Source: Notospermus geniculatus (Eukaryota > Nemertea > Pilidiophora > Heteronemertea > Lineidae). From it: DNA of 64,000 nucleotides. Positions within the stretch are counted from its first letter, which is position 1; each line of letters starts with the position of its first letter. This document shows positions 1-12,039 of the stretch, one piece after another. The DNA lies in the NCBI GenBank assembly GCA_002633025.1, contig NMRB01000151.1, forward strand, positions 295,296-359,295, written 5' to 3'. Under the pieces are notes generated by a model that saw nothing but the letters and a program-made list of their open reading frames with translations, was not told the origin of the DNA and did no database searches. A program made the translations under genes and the position numbers.

Positions 1-245
1 ACAACGCCTTCGGACCCGTCCGAGGAGGCAGTGTCTTCGTCATCAGCTTCTAGAGCGATTTGGGCGAATCTCCGGTTAAGTTCCTCTTGGTCGCGGAGGA
101 AGCGAAATATCTGCTCGTGTTTGGAATCCTTGAATTCTTCGTTCAGTCTTTGCAGGACCTCTTCCTTTTCTTCCCCCTCGATTTCTTCCGGGAGGGGTGT
201 CAGGGTCTTCCCGTGCTCCTCCAACTCTGACACGGGACACATCTT
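1..245 (-). pseudogene. Partial copy of the terminal exon of an unrecognised gene (copy A)
   Basis: Reads on the minus strand from an acceptor (intron end CAG at 246-248) into the same protein start as the complete exon at 13602-14831 (K-M-C-P-V-S-E-L), then runs off the window edge in frame. Apart from a few substitutions it equals 14587-14831, and it is essentially identical to 15755-15999. It is cut at base 1, which is the same base at which the copy after the assembly gap begins. It is therefore a fragment by assembly, not necessarily a broken gene. Function unknown. Confidence 0.55.
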
Positions 246-1786
246 CTGCAAGAAATAGAGAAACAACAGGTTAGAACATGAAGAGTGATGTCACGGCCAA
301 CAATGATGCTGCCATTTTGTCTTTTCTGCAGACACATTTTCAGAAACATCTCTCAGACCAAGGGTCAGCAACAAGGATGCTAAAGATTGGCCCAATCGTC
401 TGAAATTTGAGCAAATGAGGAGGAAATGGGATGATACAGTTGCATCATCGTGGCTTTGTGTACATATAGCAGAACTTGGGTCCTAAAACTGAACCCTGTG
501 GTACACCATTCAACAACGTTGTCTATGGGAGTGCATCTGTTTCATCTCTTGTAAAAGTAGAGCGACCGACCGGACCAGTGAGGACTGCTACATTATGTGC
601 TGGGGTTCAGGATGCTGCTGGGCTTCGTTGTTGGAAATTAGGCATTAATTTCATACATGTAGGCGTGAGATAGACCCAGGATACGTGCGTAAAATCATGC
701 GTGCCGTTCGTCTGGACCAAGATCGGCATGCGGCGCGTTTCCTAGCGCATTCAAAACGAATCAAGCTAATCCATTAAGGCACCATTGTATTTTTGCTGCA
801 ATTAATTATTTATTGAGTGGCTATGACGACCTTCTGCCTTTCTTGATCAACTTAGGAAAACTGGTCGATAAAAGTTCATTATAACCTGCTTCAAGTTGAA
901 TACAAGTAACGCGACGTGTTTTTCTGAGTTGTTTGACATGAAAATGGTAACCATTCAACGCGATTTCATTTCTGTGAATAGATTCTGACTGCGAAATGGC
1001 AACGGCATAGATGAAGGCGAAGTGGAGTGGATTCATTTCGGAGGACTGTTTGTCATGCATATCAGGAAGCCTGAACACGTTTGACTGCCTAGACCTTGGA
1101 GGAAAAAAATAGACACATCCTCCCCAGCAGGGGTTACCTGGCGTGCTTCTCGTCATTCACACAAATATTTTGTGTGCAAGCGTAAGAGGAGCGAAACTAC
1201 AAACCCTGCTCTGGGAGAATTGGCGGAGACGTTGCCCAAAGCCTCAAAAGGAACTTAGACACATGGTCCTGATGAGAACAAAAGAACTTTCTTATGTAAA
1301 TGTCGAATGCAAATTTTCCTTGAAGAAACAGTGCAGCCATGCATGAGGATTATCTGCATACACGTAGGGCGACCAAAATCACCATGACGTTGTGGTGTTA
1401 ACCCTCTTCTCGCAACGTTTGTAAAGAATATGCTAATAACAAGTGGTTTAGGACAATACAGCGACAGGTCACGCACTATCAAACAGACAATACATGTATC
1501 TTGTCAAGGGTTCAAACGAAGCCAGCGTGACTGGGTAATTTTTTTTGGTCGCTAAAGAGAAGGCCTGTGTTATAATCTGCTTGAGTTTGGCTTTGGTTTA
1601 TATTGAAGGGACGTGTGACGCCAAAAACATGTTAAAACTGATAGAACAAGCTTGTGGGGTTTATCTAGCTGGGAAAGGGCTGGCTTGATGATGATCTTTC
1701 ATAATAAAACTAGACTCCCCAAAAAGATCAAATCTGAGGGTCTTTGATATCAGAATATCGGCGTATTCCAATCACTGTTGTTCTTC

Positions 1787-1860
1787 TGGATAGTGCGCTG
1801 GTGCATTGGTTGAGTGTCGGACTTACGGGTTCGATTCCCAGCCGAGTCGCCAATTCGTAT
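1787..1860 (+). mobile_element. Probable tRNA-derived SINE head
   Basis: A perfect RNA polymerase III B-box-like motif, GGGTTCGATTCCC (1827-1839), lies about 30 bases after a tRNA-like D-arm region (GGTTGAGTGTCGG). The segment does not fold into a full tRNA cloverleaf that I can defend, so it is read as a SINE head and not a tRNA gene. The same sequence is at about 17541-17615 in the duplicated copy. Its 3' limit is uncertain. Confidence 0.45.
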
Positions 1861-2269
1861 TCTCAACTGGCGCCGTGAACGGATCAAAGTGAGCGCTGGA
1901 TGAGGTGCTCCTTGAGTTCCCCAAAAGGTTTTTGGAGAGATTGGAACAAACCAAAGAAACCACGTTAGACCACTGGAACCGACAAAACGAGGAATGTTGG
2001 CCGACAGATAGGCCCTCCATATATGCATATACATACATAAAAGGTTTTCATTTGGATGGGATCAATTGGAAATACACAAAAGGCCTTCTCACTGTGGTTT
2101 CCTTTTAGTTTGTGCTTCGTTATGGTCGGGTGTTCGGCTTTCACACAAAATACGAAGCGATTTGAATTGTCTCCTGGGGTACTTTTTAGAATGTGACCTC
2201 TAAGCCTACTTATTAATGTCCATAATCTATAATATTCGCGGCAAGTTCCCATACGCGCTTGTCTATCTC

Positions 2270-3022
2270 TGCCTGTTGACATAAATTTGTATGTGTGCTG
2301 CTGTAGAGCGCATGTCAGTGAAATTACCTCGCGGACATGAATTCGCAGCGTGCTGCTTGTGGCTCAGGCGAAATGGCGAAGCCAAGCAAAGACAGTTTCG
2401 CCGAGCGATGTGGCGAAAACCTTAGGAAAGCGCATTTAGTGAAATGATCTCGCAGACATGAATTTGTGCGTGCTTCTTTAGGAGTGATGTCAGTGAGATG
2501 ATCCCACTGATGGTCTCACAGACATGAAGCGATTTTATGTGTGCTGCCAGGTCATTGTCACTGACATGGATTCGTATGTGTGCTGCCTGCTGTAGGTTTC
2601 CAAAGGTTCGCGCGTTCTGTCTTTACGATATCAAATAGGAGATATCTCTTAGAAATCTCTTAGAAATCTTTGTCCCTTTTCTCTGAGAGTTATTTATTCA
2701 TGACGGCCCATGTCTCTCGCCGAGCTACGATCATAATGATCTGTTCTTCTCCAGTAATTCATAGAGATTGATTACTTCTGGTGATAATTAATTCATTTAG
2801 TTATTACCAGTCATCATTAGCGATCGTGTCGGCTAGGCTGCAGCTCCCGCCGTCTGCCTCGGCTGTCTGTCACGTGGTTTGGGTTCACTTCGGACGCAGG
2901 CGTTTGAGACGCTCCGCCTTTCGCTCTCGCTGTCGGAAGCCTGGTGTAGCACACGGCCGCGACACGGCTCACTGACACGATTTCCAATTTCGCAGACATG
3001 AATTTGTATGCATGTGGTGCAG
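2270..3022. repeat. Degenerate tandem repeat around a 'GACATGAATT' motif
   Basis: A loose repeat, GACATGAA-TT-G-(C/T)GTG(C)TGCT, recurs near 2281, 2336, 2454, 2520, 2565 and 2994, often preceded by TCGC(A/G)GA. Spacing is irregular (roughly 45-120 bp, then a gap). The block is conserved in the second copy (about 18020-18765). It looks like an old decayed minisatellite. No coding potential was recognised. Confidence 0.5.
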
Positions 3023-3398
3023 TTTAAGAAATCGTCGATGCGGCTACTCAAATACATGTATAAATGAATTTACTGCTTCGATTGTGGTCTTGAATTCTTG
3101 TTCAAACTCCGTCACGTCACGTCATTCATGAATGCACAACCTGATAAACACCAGTGAGTGCCATGAGGACGGCCTTTTTAGGGATTAGCAAGTTACGTTG
3201 GTTTGTGGTGCGGTGCGTGTCTTTTGCCCCAAAATCGACCTAAGTAAACACATGTGAAGCCAGTCATAAATGACCGTCATTAATCAAGCTGTCAATGCTG
3301 TTACAGTCGGGGGATTTTCTCCATGATTTCTGGGTCGTCAGTCGGAAATTAGACACGGGGATTCATTTCCGACGTCATCAACTTTTAACGAAGTCATT

Positions 3399-3464
3399 AG
3401 ACTGGTCCCCTGTCCTCGAACCGCTCGTATAATGGTGGAGCGGCTCGAGGACAGAATACCAGTC
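3399..3464. repeat. 66-nt hairpin-forming inverted repeat
   Basis: Arms of about 27 nt (AGACTGGT..CCTGTCCTCGA.CCGCTC and its complement) surround an 11-nt loop, GTATAATGGTG. The hairpin is preserved without change in the duplicate at 19142-19207. It could be a very short foldback element or a small structured RNA. Nothing in the flanks decides this. Confidence 0.6.
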
Positions 3465-6400
3465 TGCGAGGACATTCGGCGGGTAATCAAAGGACAGCGA
3501 TGGAGATAAACATATCTGCTCATCTTCTCCTTCTACGAGTTAGTAAAGGACAAGAAATATAAAAGCCTTCGACGCCAAATATATTCAAATTGGCGCTGAA
3601 TTTAATAACACTCCATTACCCCAGCAAATGTTTACATCGAATAGATCTGGATTTGTATTTTATGAAAATACCACGGCCTTTATTTTTTCTCCCTCAGGGT
3701 GTTTGAGAATAGTAACTGTATTAGTCCTTGGTGAAAGTAAATACGCACCAAGAACAACACAAAACAAAATGGAGTACTTAGAGTTTGGGACAAGAAACGC
3801 TAATAACAGAAGGTGTGGATTTCATCATTAACCCTTACCGGAAATGATCGAAGAGGATGAGAAGTTTTGATCTCGCGACAGCCGCTACTCACCATCCGTC
3901 GCGTGGAAGGAGTTATGATGCGCTGAAATCATTGCGTCAGGGTAGCAATGTCCCGACGGAGTCATCCGCTCACTCTTTCACCAAGAATTACGATGTTGCG
4001 CATCATTTGGCGGCTTTTTATCGAACGTTTAGGCTGCAGTACGTACCATACCATGGCTACTGAATCGTACACTGAATCAAGTCACTCATTCCGTTGAGTT
4101 AGGTCAACCAGGTCAAACCGCCATTTGTTTCATCGATCGCGGAAATCGGGTGACACTTTCTGATAAAACTGACATAAACATCGCAGCACAGCAATAAATA
4201 TCTGCAAGAAAGGTGAATTTTCCCACGGAGAGGCGGAAATGAAATTTCAGGAAACAGCACGCACTTTATTAGTGTTTTCTCTTATTGAATATTGCGTCTA
4301 ACGCATTTCTATCCATTCGACCAGCAACCGCGAATCGTCAGTTAGAAATTTTCACCGTAAGCTGTCTGCCATGCAAAGACTGCATGTCAGCATTGGACGG
4401 TTTTCTTCTGCATCAGCAACGTGAGTAACTGCCTAATGACTTCCAATAATCATACAACCTGTTTTTGAAGGCGCAAGATACTGCACCGTCCATCATCCCG
4501 AGGCTTCAGCGCGCTCGCTCCCTTCTTCATGATCACAGCGCACAAAGTTTGTGCGTTGACGAAGTTAAGAATTACCATGATTTGGCGCAGGCCTTCCTTG
4601 CAGGGATGCCATGCAGCAGCTTTCAACATCTTATTCATTTTAATTTCAACCAACATAATTGCAAGAAATTTAAGTTACAGAAAACTGCCCTTCTTGCCCT
4701 AAGATAGGTCACCGTCGCGCCACTCTTCAAGAAAAATGGTGCCACACCAGTATATCGTATGGAGAAAAGGAAAATGTACTGGACTAACTCACCTGAACAT
4801 TTGAAGGGTACGGCTCCACACCAAGCGACATCTTGGTAAAGTATAATCCAGAAAAATTGGCAATGATATCGTTAGTCAGTCAGGAATGCCATCCTAAACT
4901 AAGACAAGGAAAGTCAGACGCAGCTAAGAACCGCCGAGTTTCTTCCCAGATCGATTTTTCCGATTCGGTATCAATAACCTTCCATGTTGACGGATCGATA
5001 TAGGCCCGATTTCTAGTCCTGATTGATTATATGTAAAGTAGTACACTTTAGTTTAATGTTAGAGTGTGGTCGTGAACCACACAGTCATAACATGGGCACA
5101 CATTATACCATTGATCTTGTCGGCTGAACACAGCCATTGTTGTCCTTGCCAACGGCACCAAACACAAGCACCGTTCAGCAGAATACGTCGCCGCCTGAGG
5201 TTTCGAGTTGAGCGACGGCCAGCCAACCGCGACGAGTCGCAGAGAAAGTGTATAAAATGAATATGTTGAAACATTAGATACTTATTAATATGATATCAAC
5301 ATTTATTAGCGTATTGCACGTGAAAGGCGGCATGATTTCATGTGTTTCTTTCTAATCTAAAGGATAATGTTTGGGGAGTGGCGCTCGGAAGCCTGTCTTC
5401 AGTCGTTCTGCGCCAACTCAGTTGGCAACTGTGAATCTTTCGACGAACAACAGATGGCAGTCGGGTGCACCATACTGGGGCCCATAGTTCTACCATCACT
5501 TCAGAGATGGCGACACGTTCGCCGACCACCGACGACACGTAAAAAAGGGGGGAGGACTGACGGGGGACTTGAGGGCGAAGACAAACAGTTGGTTCCAAAA
5601 CTTCAAGAGTTCACTAGGCCTAACACCCTCTCGGTTCAAGGCCCCAAATTCCGTAAAAATTGAGCTTCGCAGACAACAGAATGACAAGAACAAATTGCAA
5701 ATACACTATATTTGCTATCAGCATTTATTTACAAACGAGCGAGGTACATGAAGCAGTTATAACATCCAGCCGCTGTTGCGAATCTGTGGAACTACAGCGC
5801 AACAAAACTGCTGGCTGCGCGAGACTACAGATTTTAGTGGAGAACCCTCTGGCGACCACTACGGTACCACATCTATCCATGATTTTGATTGGCCGGCGCT
5901 ATTTGCGTGAGTTTTCCACCTCGGTACGAGACACTGTGGGAAGGATGCTAACCAAATCTGAGCGAACATCGCTAACGATTCTCGGAGAATGGTTACTATC
6001 AGGGAACATCGTTTGTTATACGGGTCTTATAGTATACTCCATGAAACTGTCATAGTTCTTCATTGTCTGCTCCATCGTGGGGTCTTTACTCTATAGCTTG
6101 TACGAATATGTAAAATAATGGTGCGAATATGTAGAAGTAAACTGGTATAAGTATGGTGCGTTGTAGAATGAGTGATGGTTCGAAATGGTAGAAGTACATG
6201 TACTTTTGTGGATGGGTCGGTTGGCCCAGCCAATTGTAGGCCTATAAGAAGATCTGGTAATGAAATGACAGAGAGCCGGTACAGAAGAATTAGTGTCGGC
6301 TGGCAAAGGCCAATGTATTATAATTTTATTGACAAAGTGTCGAAAGATCATTTTGTTTACCGTAACTTATAACTTCAGACGACATGTAAACGTATACATG

Positions 6401-7855
6401 CATATTCTGGCTGTTGTTTCGACGTCATGTCCCGGGTACTATTCGTCACGTGATGTCTTCACTTTTGTCAATAATGACCAGGCCAATAGGCTAGGAGCAC
6501 GTCTCTTATCCAACAATGTTTATTAAGTCTTGTCTCTATCGTCTGCAAAGAACGAAGTGGTTTCGATACACGGAAAACAGCACTATTTCTGTTGTCGTTG
6601 ACAAGTCTCTGTCACCGTTTGCTAGAACCAAGACTCGTCAGACAGTGATGACGTCTCCAGGCATAGGTTTCCGAAGGTTACCGGAGATTGCCGATCCTTG
6701 TGTGTCATCCGTGACGTGACTGACTGCTCGTTCCACTCTGATTGGATGAGCGCATCGGGCATTGTTGCTTTTGCCAAGTAAAAGAGAAACATGAGTGTAT
6801 ATCTGCTCATTTCATTTTCATTCCTCTCTCATTTGGATCAAAGTGGTGAAATATTTGATGACCACTTTAATGCAAACCCTTGCAGAATCCGCGGCAGCAT
6901 GTCATTAATCATCCTGAGAATATCAGGCGTTCTTAGTGCTCGCTACCTTCGTCGCCGCACACAAACCCCTGAGAGATTTCGCCTGAATCGGTGGAGTATC
7001 AAAGCCATTCCAGCAAATGTTCATCCCCACCATCTCATCCTAAGTTGGCCAATGATTGTTACACATGAACTACGCAGGTAACAAAGCTGACCCAGCAGGT
7101 CTGAACATGAAATAAACTCCAGTTTCGCGACGTGTGGCCTGAGAATGATATACATTCTGTGCGATGAATGTAGGATAGGCTGAACTCAACTTAGATTGAA
7201 TCCAGCAGTGTAGGATAGGTTAATTGCCTGGCATAACTAGGTCAGCCGTGTCAGCTGCTTGGCTGTGAATATTACAAGGGCCGCTATACATGTATACGTG
7301 TAACTGATCTCTAGTTAGGCTGAGGTGGGGAAGCTGAGGTACTTCAGCACTGTGTTGTGCGTGACACTACGGTACAATCTACGTGTAATGACTGTCATCT
7401 TAAGGTGACTCAGAAATGGCGTTCGCTGATTGGGCGCATTTTCTCAGGCGCCAAGTACTCCAGCAAATCAAGCGAAATATCTCAGGGGTTTGTCTGCGGT
7501 GACGAAGGGAGCAAGCAGTAAGAACGCCTGATGTTCTCAGGATGGTCATTAATAGATTAATAAAAATAAATTCATTTGGTAAATATCACCATGTTGGAGG
7601 TCTTTTTTACCATGGCGCCAGTTGGTCGCGGGGAACACTAAATGGATCAGTCTCGGTCAGTGACTAACAATAGAGTAAATTAATTTCACCGCGGAGGAGA
7701 TTAACGCTAAGTTCTGAATCTGTCATCTGTAACTCAGTGCGGTATACGTACTACATTTGATAAGAAAAACTGCACCATGGGCGGTTATCGTTATACCATT
7801 ACGCCTACGAAACAGTGACGCCACGAGAAGGCTTCTTGAGGAAATACGCCGATTA

Positions 7856-7995
7856 AGCTGCATTTAGCTGACACGCGGAATGCGGATTGCGGAACGCGGA
7901 AGCGGAAAATGCAATGCATTTTCGCATACAACATATCTTTCCGCCAGGGTTTCCGCGTCCCTATACCGCATTCCGCGTGTCAGCTAAACGCAGCT
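7856..7995. mobile_element. Foldback MITE with TTA target-site duplication
   Basis: 140-bp element with ~30-bp terminal inverted repeats: AGCTGCATTTAGCTGACACG at the left, and the reverse complement (one mismatch) at the right end, followed inward on both sides by GCGGAATGCGG. The flanks are TTA (7853-7855) and TTA (7996-7998). A 3-bp TTA duplication is typical of PIF/Harbinger-type MITEs. The interior is GC-rich, related to 'GCGGAA', and encodes nothing. Confidence 0.75.
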
Positions 7996-8900
7996 TTACA
8001 CCCGACCATACTCTCTCTAGCAACACCCTTCCTTTAAGTTCAGGTAAGGCCTCCCGCACGAATGGGAACGCCCACGCTGGGTCACTCCGTATCAGAAGGC
8101 ACTACTAATCCATGGCTTAAATCCTTTCCAGTCGACCTGCCGTGATAAAATAGTGTCCGCCATGTCCGACAACTGCGCCCAGCCCAATACCTTTTTAATG
8201 TCATATCGTCAGGAAATGTTGAAATATCGGCTAAAAATACGTCATCGCCGACTTTTTACAGAAAGAAATATTGTATTTCACATTAAATTAAGACAGTATT
8301 AACTCTATTTGAGGCAACAGTAAATCTTTTGGATTGCACGCTGCCGATCCCAGTGAGAACTGGTCTCCAAGGTTTCCACTGTGTCAACAGCAGGTGCCTC
8401 GAGCTAATTGGAATATATTGAACACGTATTGTCATTACGATCGTGATATTTTCTCAAACCTATACCAAATTATTTGTTCAGTGGTTTTATGATCGGAGCC
8501 GTCCGTGGCGGATGATTGAAGAGGTCACACAATGACAGGCAGTGAAAGCGAAATCTATCGAAGGTATGGAAAAACCATGGCCGTTCTCGGACCAAACTTG
8601 TTGAGATCGCTGTGGTGTGTAGATCCCCTCATGGCCCATGATTACGCCCTTACCCCCAAACGCCTACGCTCCTGTATTGATCTAAATTATAAATGCCAGC
8701 CGGGAGCGAAAGGCCAATCGTTCCGGCCATCAGATCGCTATGATGACCTTGACCTCTGATGTAGGGCATGGCGCTGACACAATCCGATCCGCCGCCCACC
8801 ATCAATAATTCCTCGGCTTATATGAAGGCGATAATACATTTCACCTTTTACGTGGATAACTGCCAGCAAATATGAACATACATGTACTTGTTGCAAGAAG

Positions 8901-9078
8901 TTTTGACGGGCACACGGACACTTCTATGTCGAGTCATCGCTATCGGTGAGAGAATCCAGTATATCGAACCTGCAATTGATCGTACTCAACTTTTGACGGG
9001 CGCACGGACAAGTTTGCACCGAGCTGAGCCTATTAGCGAGAGAATCGAGTATGACGTATCGATGCCATTGATCGGGCA
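8901..9078 (+). repeat. Diverged tandem duplication, unit about 90 bp
   Basis: The segments starting 'TTTTGACGGGC(A/G)CACGGAC' at about 8901 and 8993 share the series ACGGACA..T, GAG..., GAGAGAATC.AGTAT and TGATCG in the same order. They are diverged by many substitutions. No coding function is seen. Confidence 0.55.
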
Positions 9079-9641
9079 AAGGTAGATGACCGTTGTGTTG
9101 TCTGTTTTTCCTCATCGATCAACCCAAACGCTGATATTTACGGATATAGCTGTAACTATATATAGAAGTGAAACGTCAATCAAGTCATTACTTAGCGAAA
9201 TTGGAAAAATTAGTGCAGTTAGTTTACGGGCAATCCCCAATAGATTGAACCGAGTTGATCTACCGTGGATCGGGTGATGACGCGTTTCCAAGGACGCCTT
9301 GATTGTTTTTTTCAAAACAATCGCTAGAAACGGGGCCGTTGCATAAGTAATTCTCACTATCTGCTAAAATTGATATACGAGGGGGTTGGGTGAAAGGTTG
9401 CCCCATCGATGACGTCGGTAAACTTGCCATCTGCCATGACCGACTATATTTTGCCCGCCTGGACACGCCGTGGTCTGATTACTAAAACAAATACAACCCA
9501 CGAACCGGCCTTGGAATTCTTCGACCCAGCCCAGCGCCACCTTAGGCTTGAATAACTGATGTATTACAATAGTAAAGGTATCTTCCGAACAGACGTAAGC
9601 CTACGTTATTCAGTTCCCAGTTACATTGAAGGCTGGGACTC

Positions 9642-9802
9642 AGTGTGCGCAAATCCTTTGTCAGGCTGTGAGTGAACAATAGGCTGCCCGCATAATAAAG
9701 TTATGGGAAGCTCCCGCAACTTTACGGAGGGCGTAAACTATTGTCCATTTTGCCGGCAGCCTATTGTTCACCCACAGCCTGACAAAGGATTTGCGCACAC
9801 TT
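9642..9802. mobile_element. Foldback element, ~50-bp inverted repeats
   Basis: The left arm (AGTGTGCGCAAATCCTTTGT, then CAGGCTGTG.GTGAACAATAGGCTGCC) is mirrored by the right arm ending at 9802, with two or three mismatches. The ~65-bp centre itself contains short inverted repeats (GGGAGC.TCCCG). Further imperfect pairing (GGCTGGGACT / AGTCTGGGAC) extends outward. No clear target-site duplication was identified. Confidence 0.75.
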
Positions 9803-10689
9803 AAAAGTCTGGGACATTATTCAAAAAAACACTCCGTTTTCATGCTGATAGTGAACAATATAGGTTTCCCGCAAATGGACAATAGTTTACGCACTCCGTA
9901 TATTTACGACAGCTTCGTGAATAAGATCCCATTCCTTATTGCCTACCTCCCATAACCACACAATAGCCCCCCCCCCCTCCCCCGACCGACTTGACCGAAC
10001 CGAACCAGTATTTCATTCGGAGAATGTTGCTCTCTGTCAAATGTACGATTTTAAACATTTAATTTCAGAAATGGTACCGAGTATCATGACAATTCATTAA
10101 GTGAACATTTTATCTTTGTCGTAAATAATTTTTGACAATCGTTGAAAAACCCAAATTCATCGGCTATATGCCATAGATTGTGTATTTATGTTTCCATGGT
10201 TACTTCTATGGCGAAGCAGGGATTCCATGGAACGGCTTGCACTCTTTTCATCACAGTCACGACGATTGCCTACTTGCTGGCATCTGGGGGCTGTTAGTAA
10301 GGTTCATGGTTAAAGGTCCTCTTCGAACGACTAACCCTTATTACCCATTTTAGAAGGCAGACGGTGAGCGTCGATTACACACCCTTCCTTTCGCACGAGC
10401 TTAAATCGAAATCGTGACGAAACAGTCACACCAACAGACGACACCTTTTTGCTGCTGTGTCCACGTCAATCGCGCTCTCTGTGTTTCGTTACTGGAACCA
10501 AAATGGTCATTCCTGACCAAGCAATCATCGTCTTGAACCTTTTCCATTAGGCGGCAGCAGTGTAGTTGCCAAAGCGAATCGGGTCACCACGTTTTGTTTG
10601 CCTGGCGTCAAACCGAGGACCATTGGTTTCAGGGTAGAACCCTCTTCCAGGGAACGTTCTTCACCATTTCAGCTTGCGAGCCTTGCCGA

Positions 10690-10812
10690 TTGGCTGATAT
10701 TTATAAAAGCTAGCAAATGCTTTTACTTTAAATTTTGTAGTACATTTACATTGGACACTGCTGTGCGAATCTTAAGTAAAAGCATTTGCTGACTTTTATG
10801 AATACCAGCCAA
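10690..10812. mobile_element. Foldback MITE, family also at 58500-58620
   Basis: Terminal inverted repeats of ~38 bp (TTGGCTG.TATT.ATAAAAG and CAAATGCTTTTACTT) flank a core containing ACATTGGACACTGCTGTGC. The element at 58500-58620 has the same arms and core in the opposite orientation, so this is a dispersed non-autonomous family. It has no coding content. Confidence 0.8.
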
Positions 10813-10970
10813 TGTACGTGGACTGCACCTTTGAGGCGCCTACCACGTGAAAGTGTCTCGTACGAGTTGGCTCTCAATGCACTGATATGTAAACATGTAT
10901 ACATATACTTGTCTACGAAATAAACGTATATATATAATGGATTCACTATTGTTCCTTACGGCTTACCAGT

Positions 10971-11539
10971 ATCGCAAGCCGTCCCTGCCATAAATCCACC
11001 ATGCTGTAATTATTTACTACCATGCTAGTAAATATTTTCTACCATGGTAGTAAATAATTCTTACCTAGGTAATAAACATTACTACCATGGTAGTATTTAA
11101 TTCTTACCTAGGTAATAATTATTTACTACCATGGTAATATTTAATTCTTACCTAGGTAATAATTCGAATTCTTACCTAGGTAGTATTTAATTCTTACCTA
11201 GGTAATAATTATTTACTACCATGGTAGTATTTAATTATTACCTAGGTAAGAATTCGAATTATTACCTAGGTAAGAATTAAATATTACCATGGTAGCAAAT
11301 AATTATTACCTAGGTAACAATTCGTACTTCCGTTTCCGAAGTACGAATTATTACCTAGGTAAGAATTAAATACTACCATGGTAGTAAATAATTATTACCT
11401 AGGTAAGAATTAAATACTACCAAGGTAGTAAATAATTATTACCTAGATAAGAATTACATATTACCATGGTAGAAAATATTTACTAGCATGGTAGCAAATA
11501 ATTACAGCATGGTGGATTTATGGCAGGGACGGCTTGCGA
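10971..11539. mobile_element. Giant palindromic element built from 'TTACCTAGGTAA' and 'TACCATGGTA' units
   Basis: The ends are a perfect 39-bp inverted repeat (10972-11010 and 11501-11539, beginning TCGCAAGCCGTCCCTGCCAT). The flanks carry CCAGT on both sides (10966-10970 and 11540-11544), a likely 5-bp target-site duplication. The interior is a run of short self-complementary units (TTACCTAGGTAA, TACTACCATGGTAGTA, GAATTCGAATTC), so almost every segment can pair with itself, its neighbour or the opposite arm. A hairpin, CGTACTTC-CGTTTCC-GAAGTACG, lies near 11325-11347. No ORF. Confidence 0.85.
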
Positions 11540-12039
11540 CCAGTGACACCAACGGCTGCCCATAGTTTTATATGGTTGAGTAGCCCATAGAGGGCGACTT
11601 CAACCCGATACGTTAGAATCAATCCTTGTCTCATCGGAAGTCAGTCATGGCGATGAAAAAAAACACAGACATCAACATAGATCTGGTGTTCCATGTAGCT
11701 TGGAGACGAGTGGGCGTTCTCGTTCAGTCGATTGAAAGGAAGTCAATGTCAGGACAAGGGAGGCAATGGGACCAAATTAATAGGGAATCTGTAGAATCGA
11801 TCAGAGATGGTCTTGTGTATAATTACAGTACATTGTATAACCATAGCAAATGTCTCCTTCACGCAAGATGGACATGGTTAGTTGATGTCGTTCAAGTAGG
11901 CCCTAACTGTTATCATGTCTTGAAGTCATGACTATGTTGATAACTCAGTTCTCCTGGTCTATCGTCGAAGTTGGAAGGCCTAGTTCATTGTCTTTTACAG
12001 AGCTTGAGGTCATGGTACATTCGATGGAAACTCATCCTT

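Larger units (their letters stand above)
1..5756. repeat. Large duplicated block, copy A
   Basis: Matches 15755-21516 almost base for base, with scattered substitutions and small indels. For example, copy A has two units of a 12-bp repeat near 2641 where copy C has one. The two copies diverge abruptly after 'cagttataaca' (about 5756 and 21517). The first ~1010 bases also match 14587-15598 with slightly more differences. The pattern suggests uncollapsed haplotypes or a recent segmental duplication. Inside are the exon fragment, a SINE-like element, degenerate tandem repeats and a short hairpin, all present in both copies. I found no other exon I could defend in 246-5756. Confidence 0.9.

Noticed and set aside
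1800-1860. tRNA gene suggested by the perfect B-box
   Set aside because: No complete cloverleaf or proper acceptor stem could be drawn. It fits a SINE head better.
5367-5663. 98-codon plus-strand open frame (also at 21124-21420) as a gene
   Set aside because: Overlapping frames of similar length exist on both strands, no splice or homology support was found, and part of it resembles a dispersed repeat at 58850.
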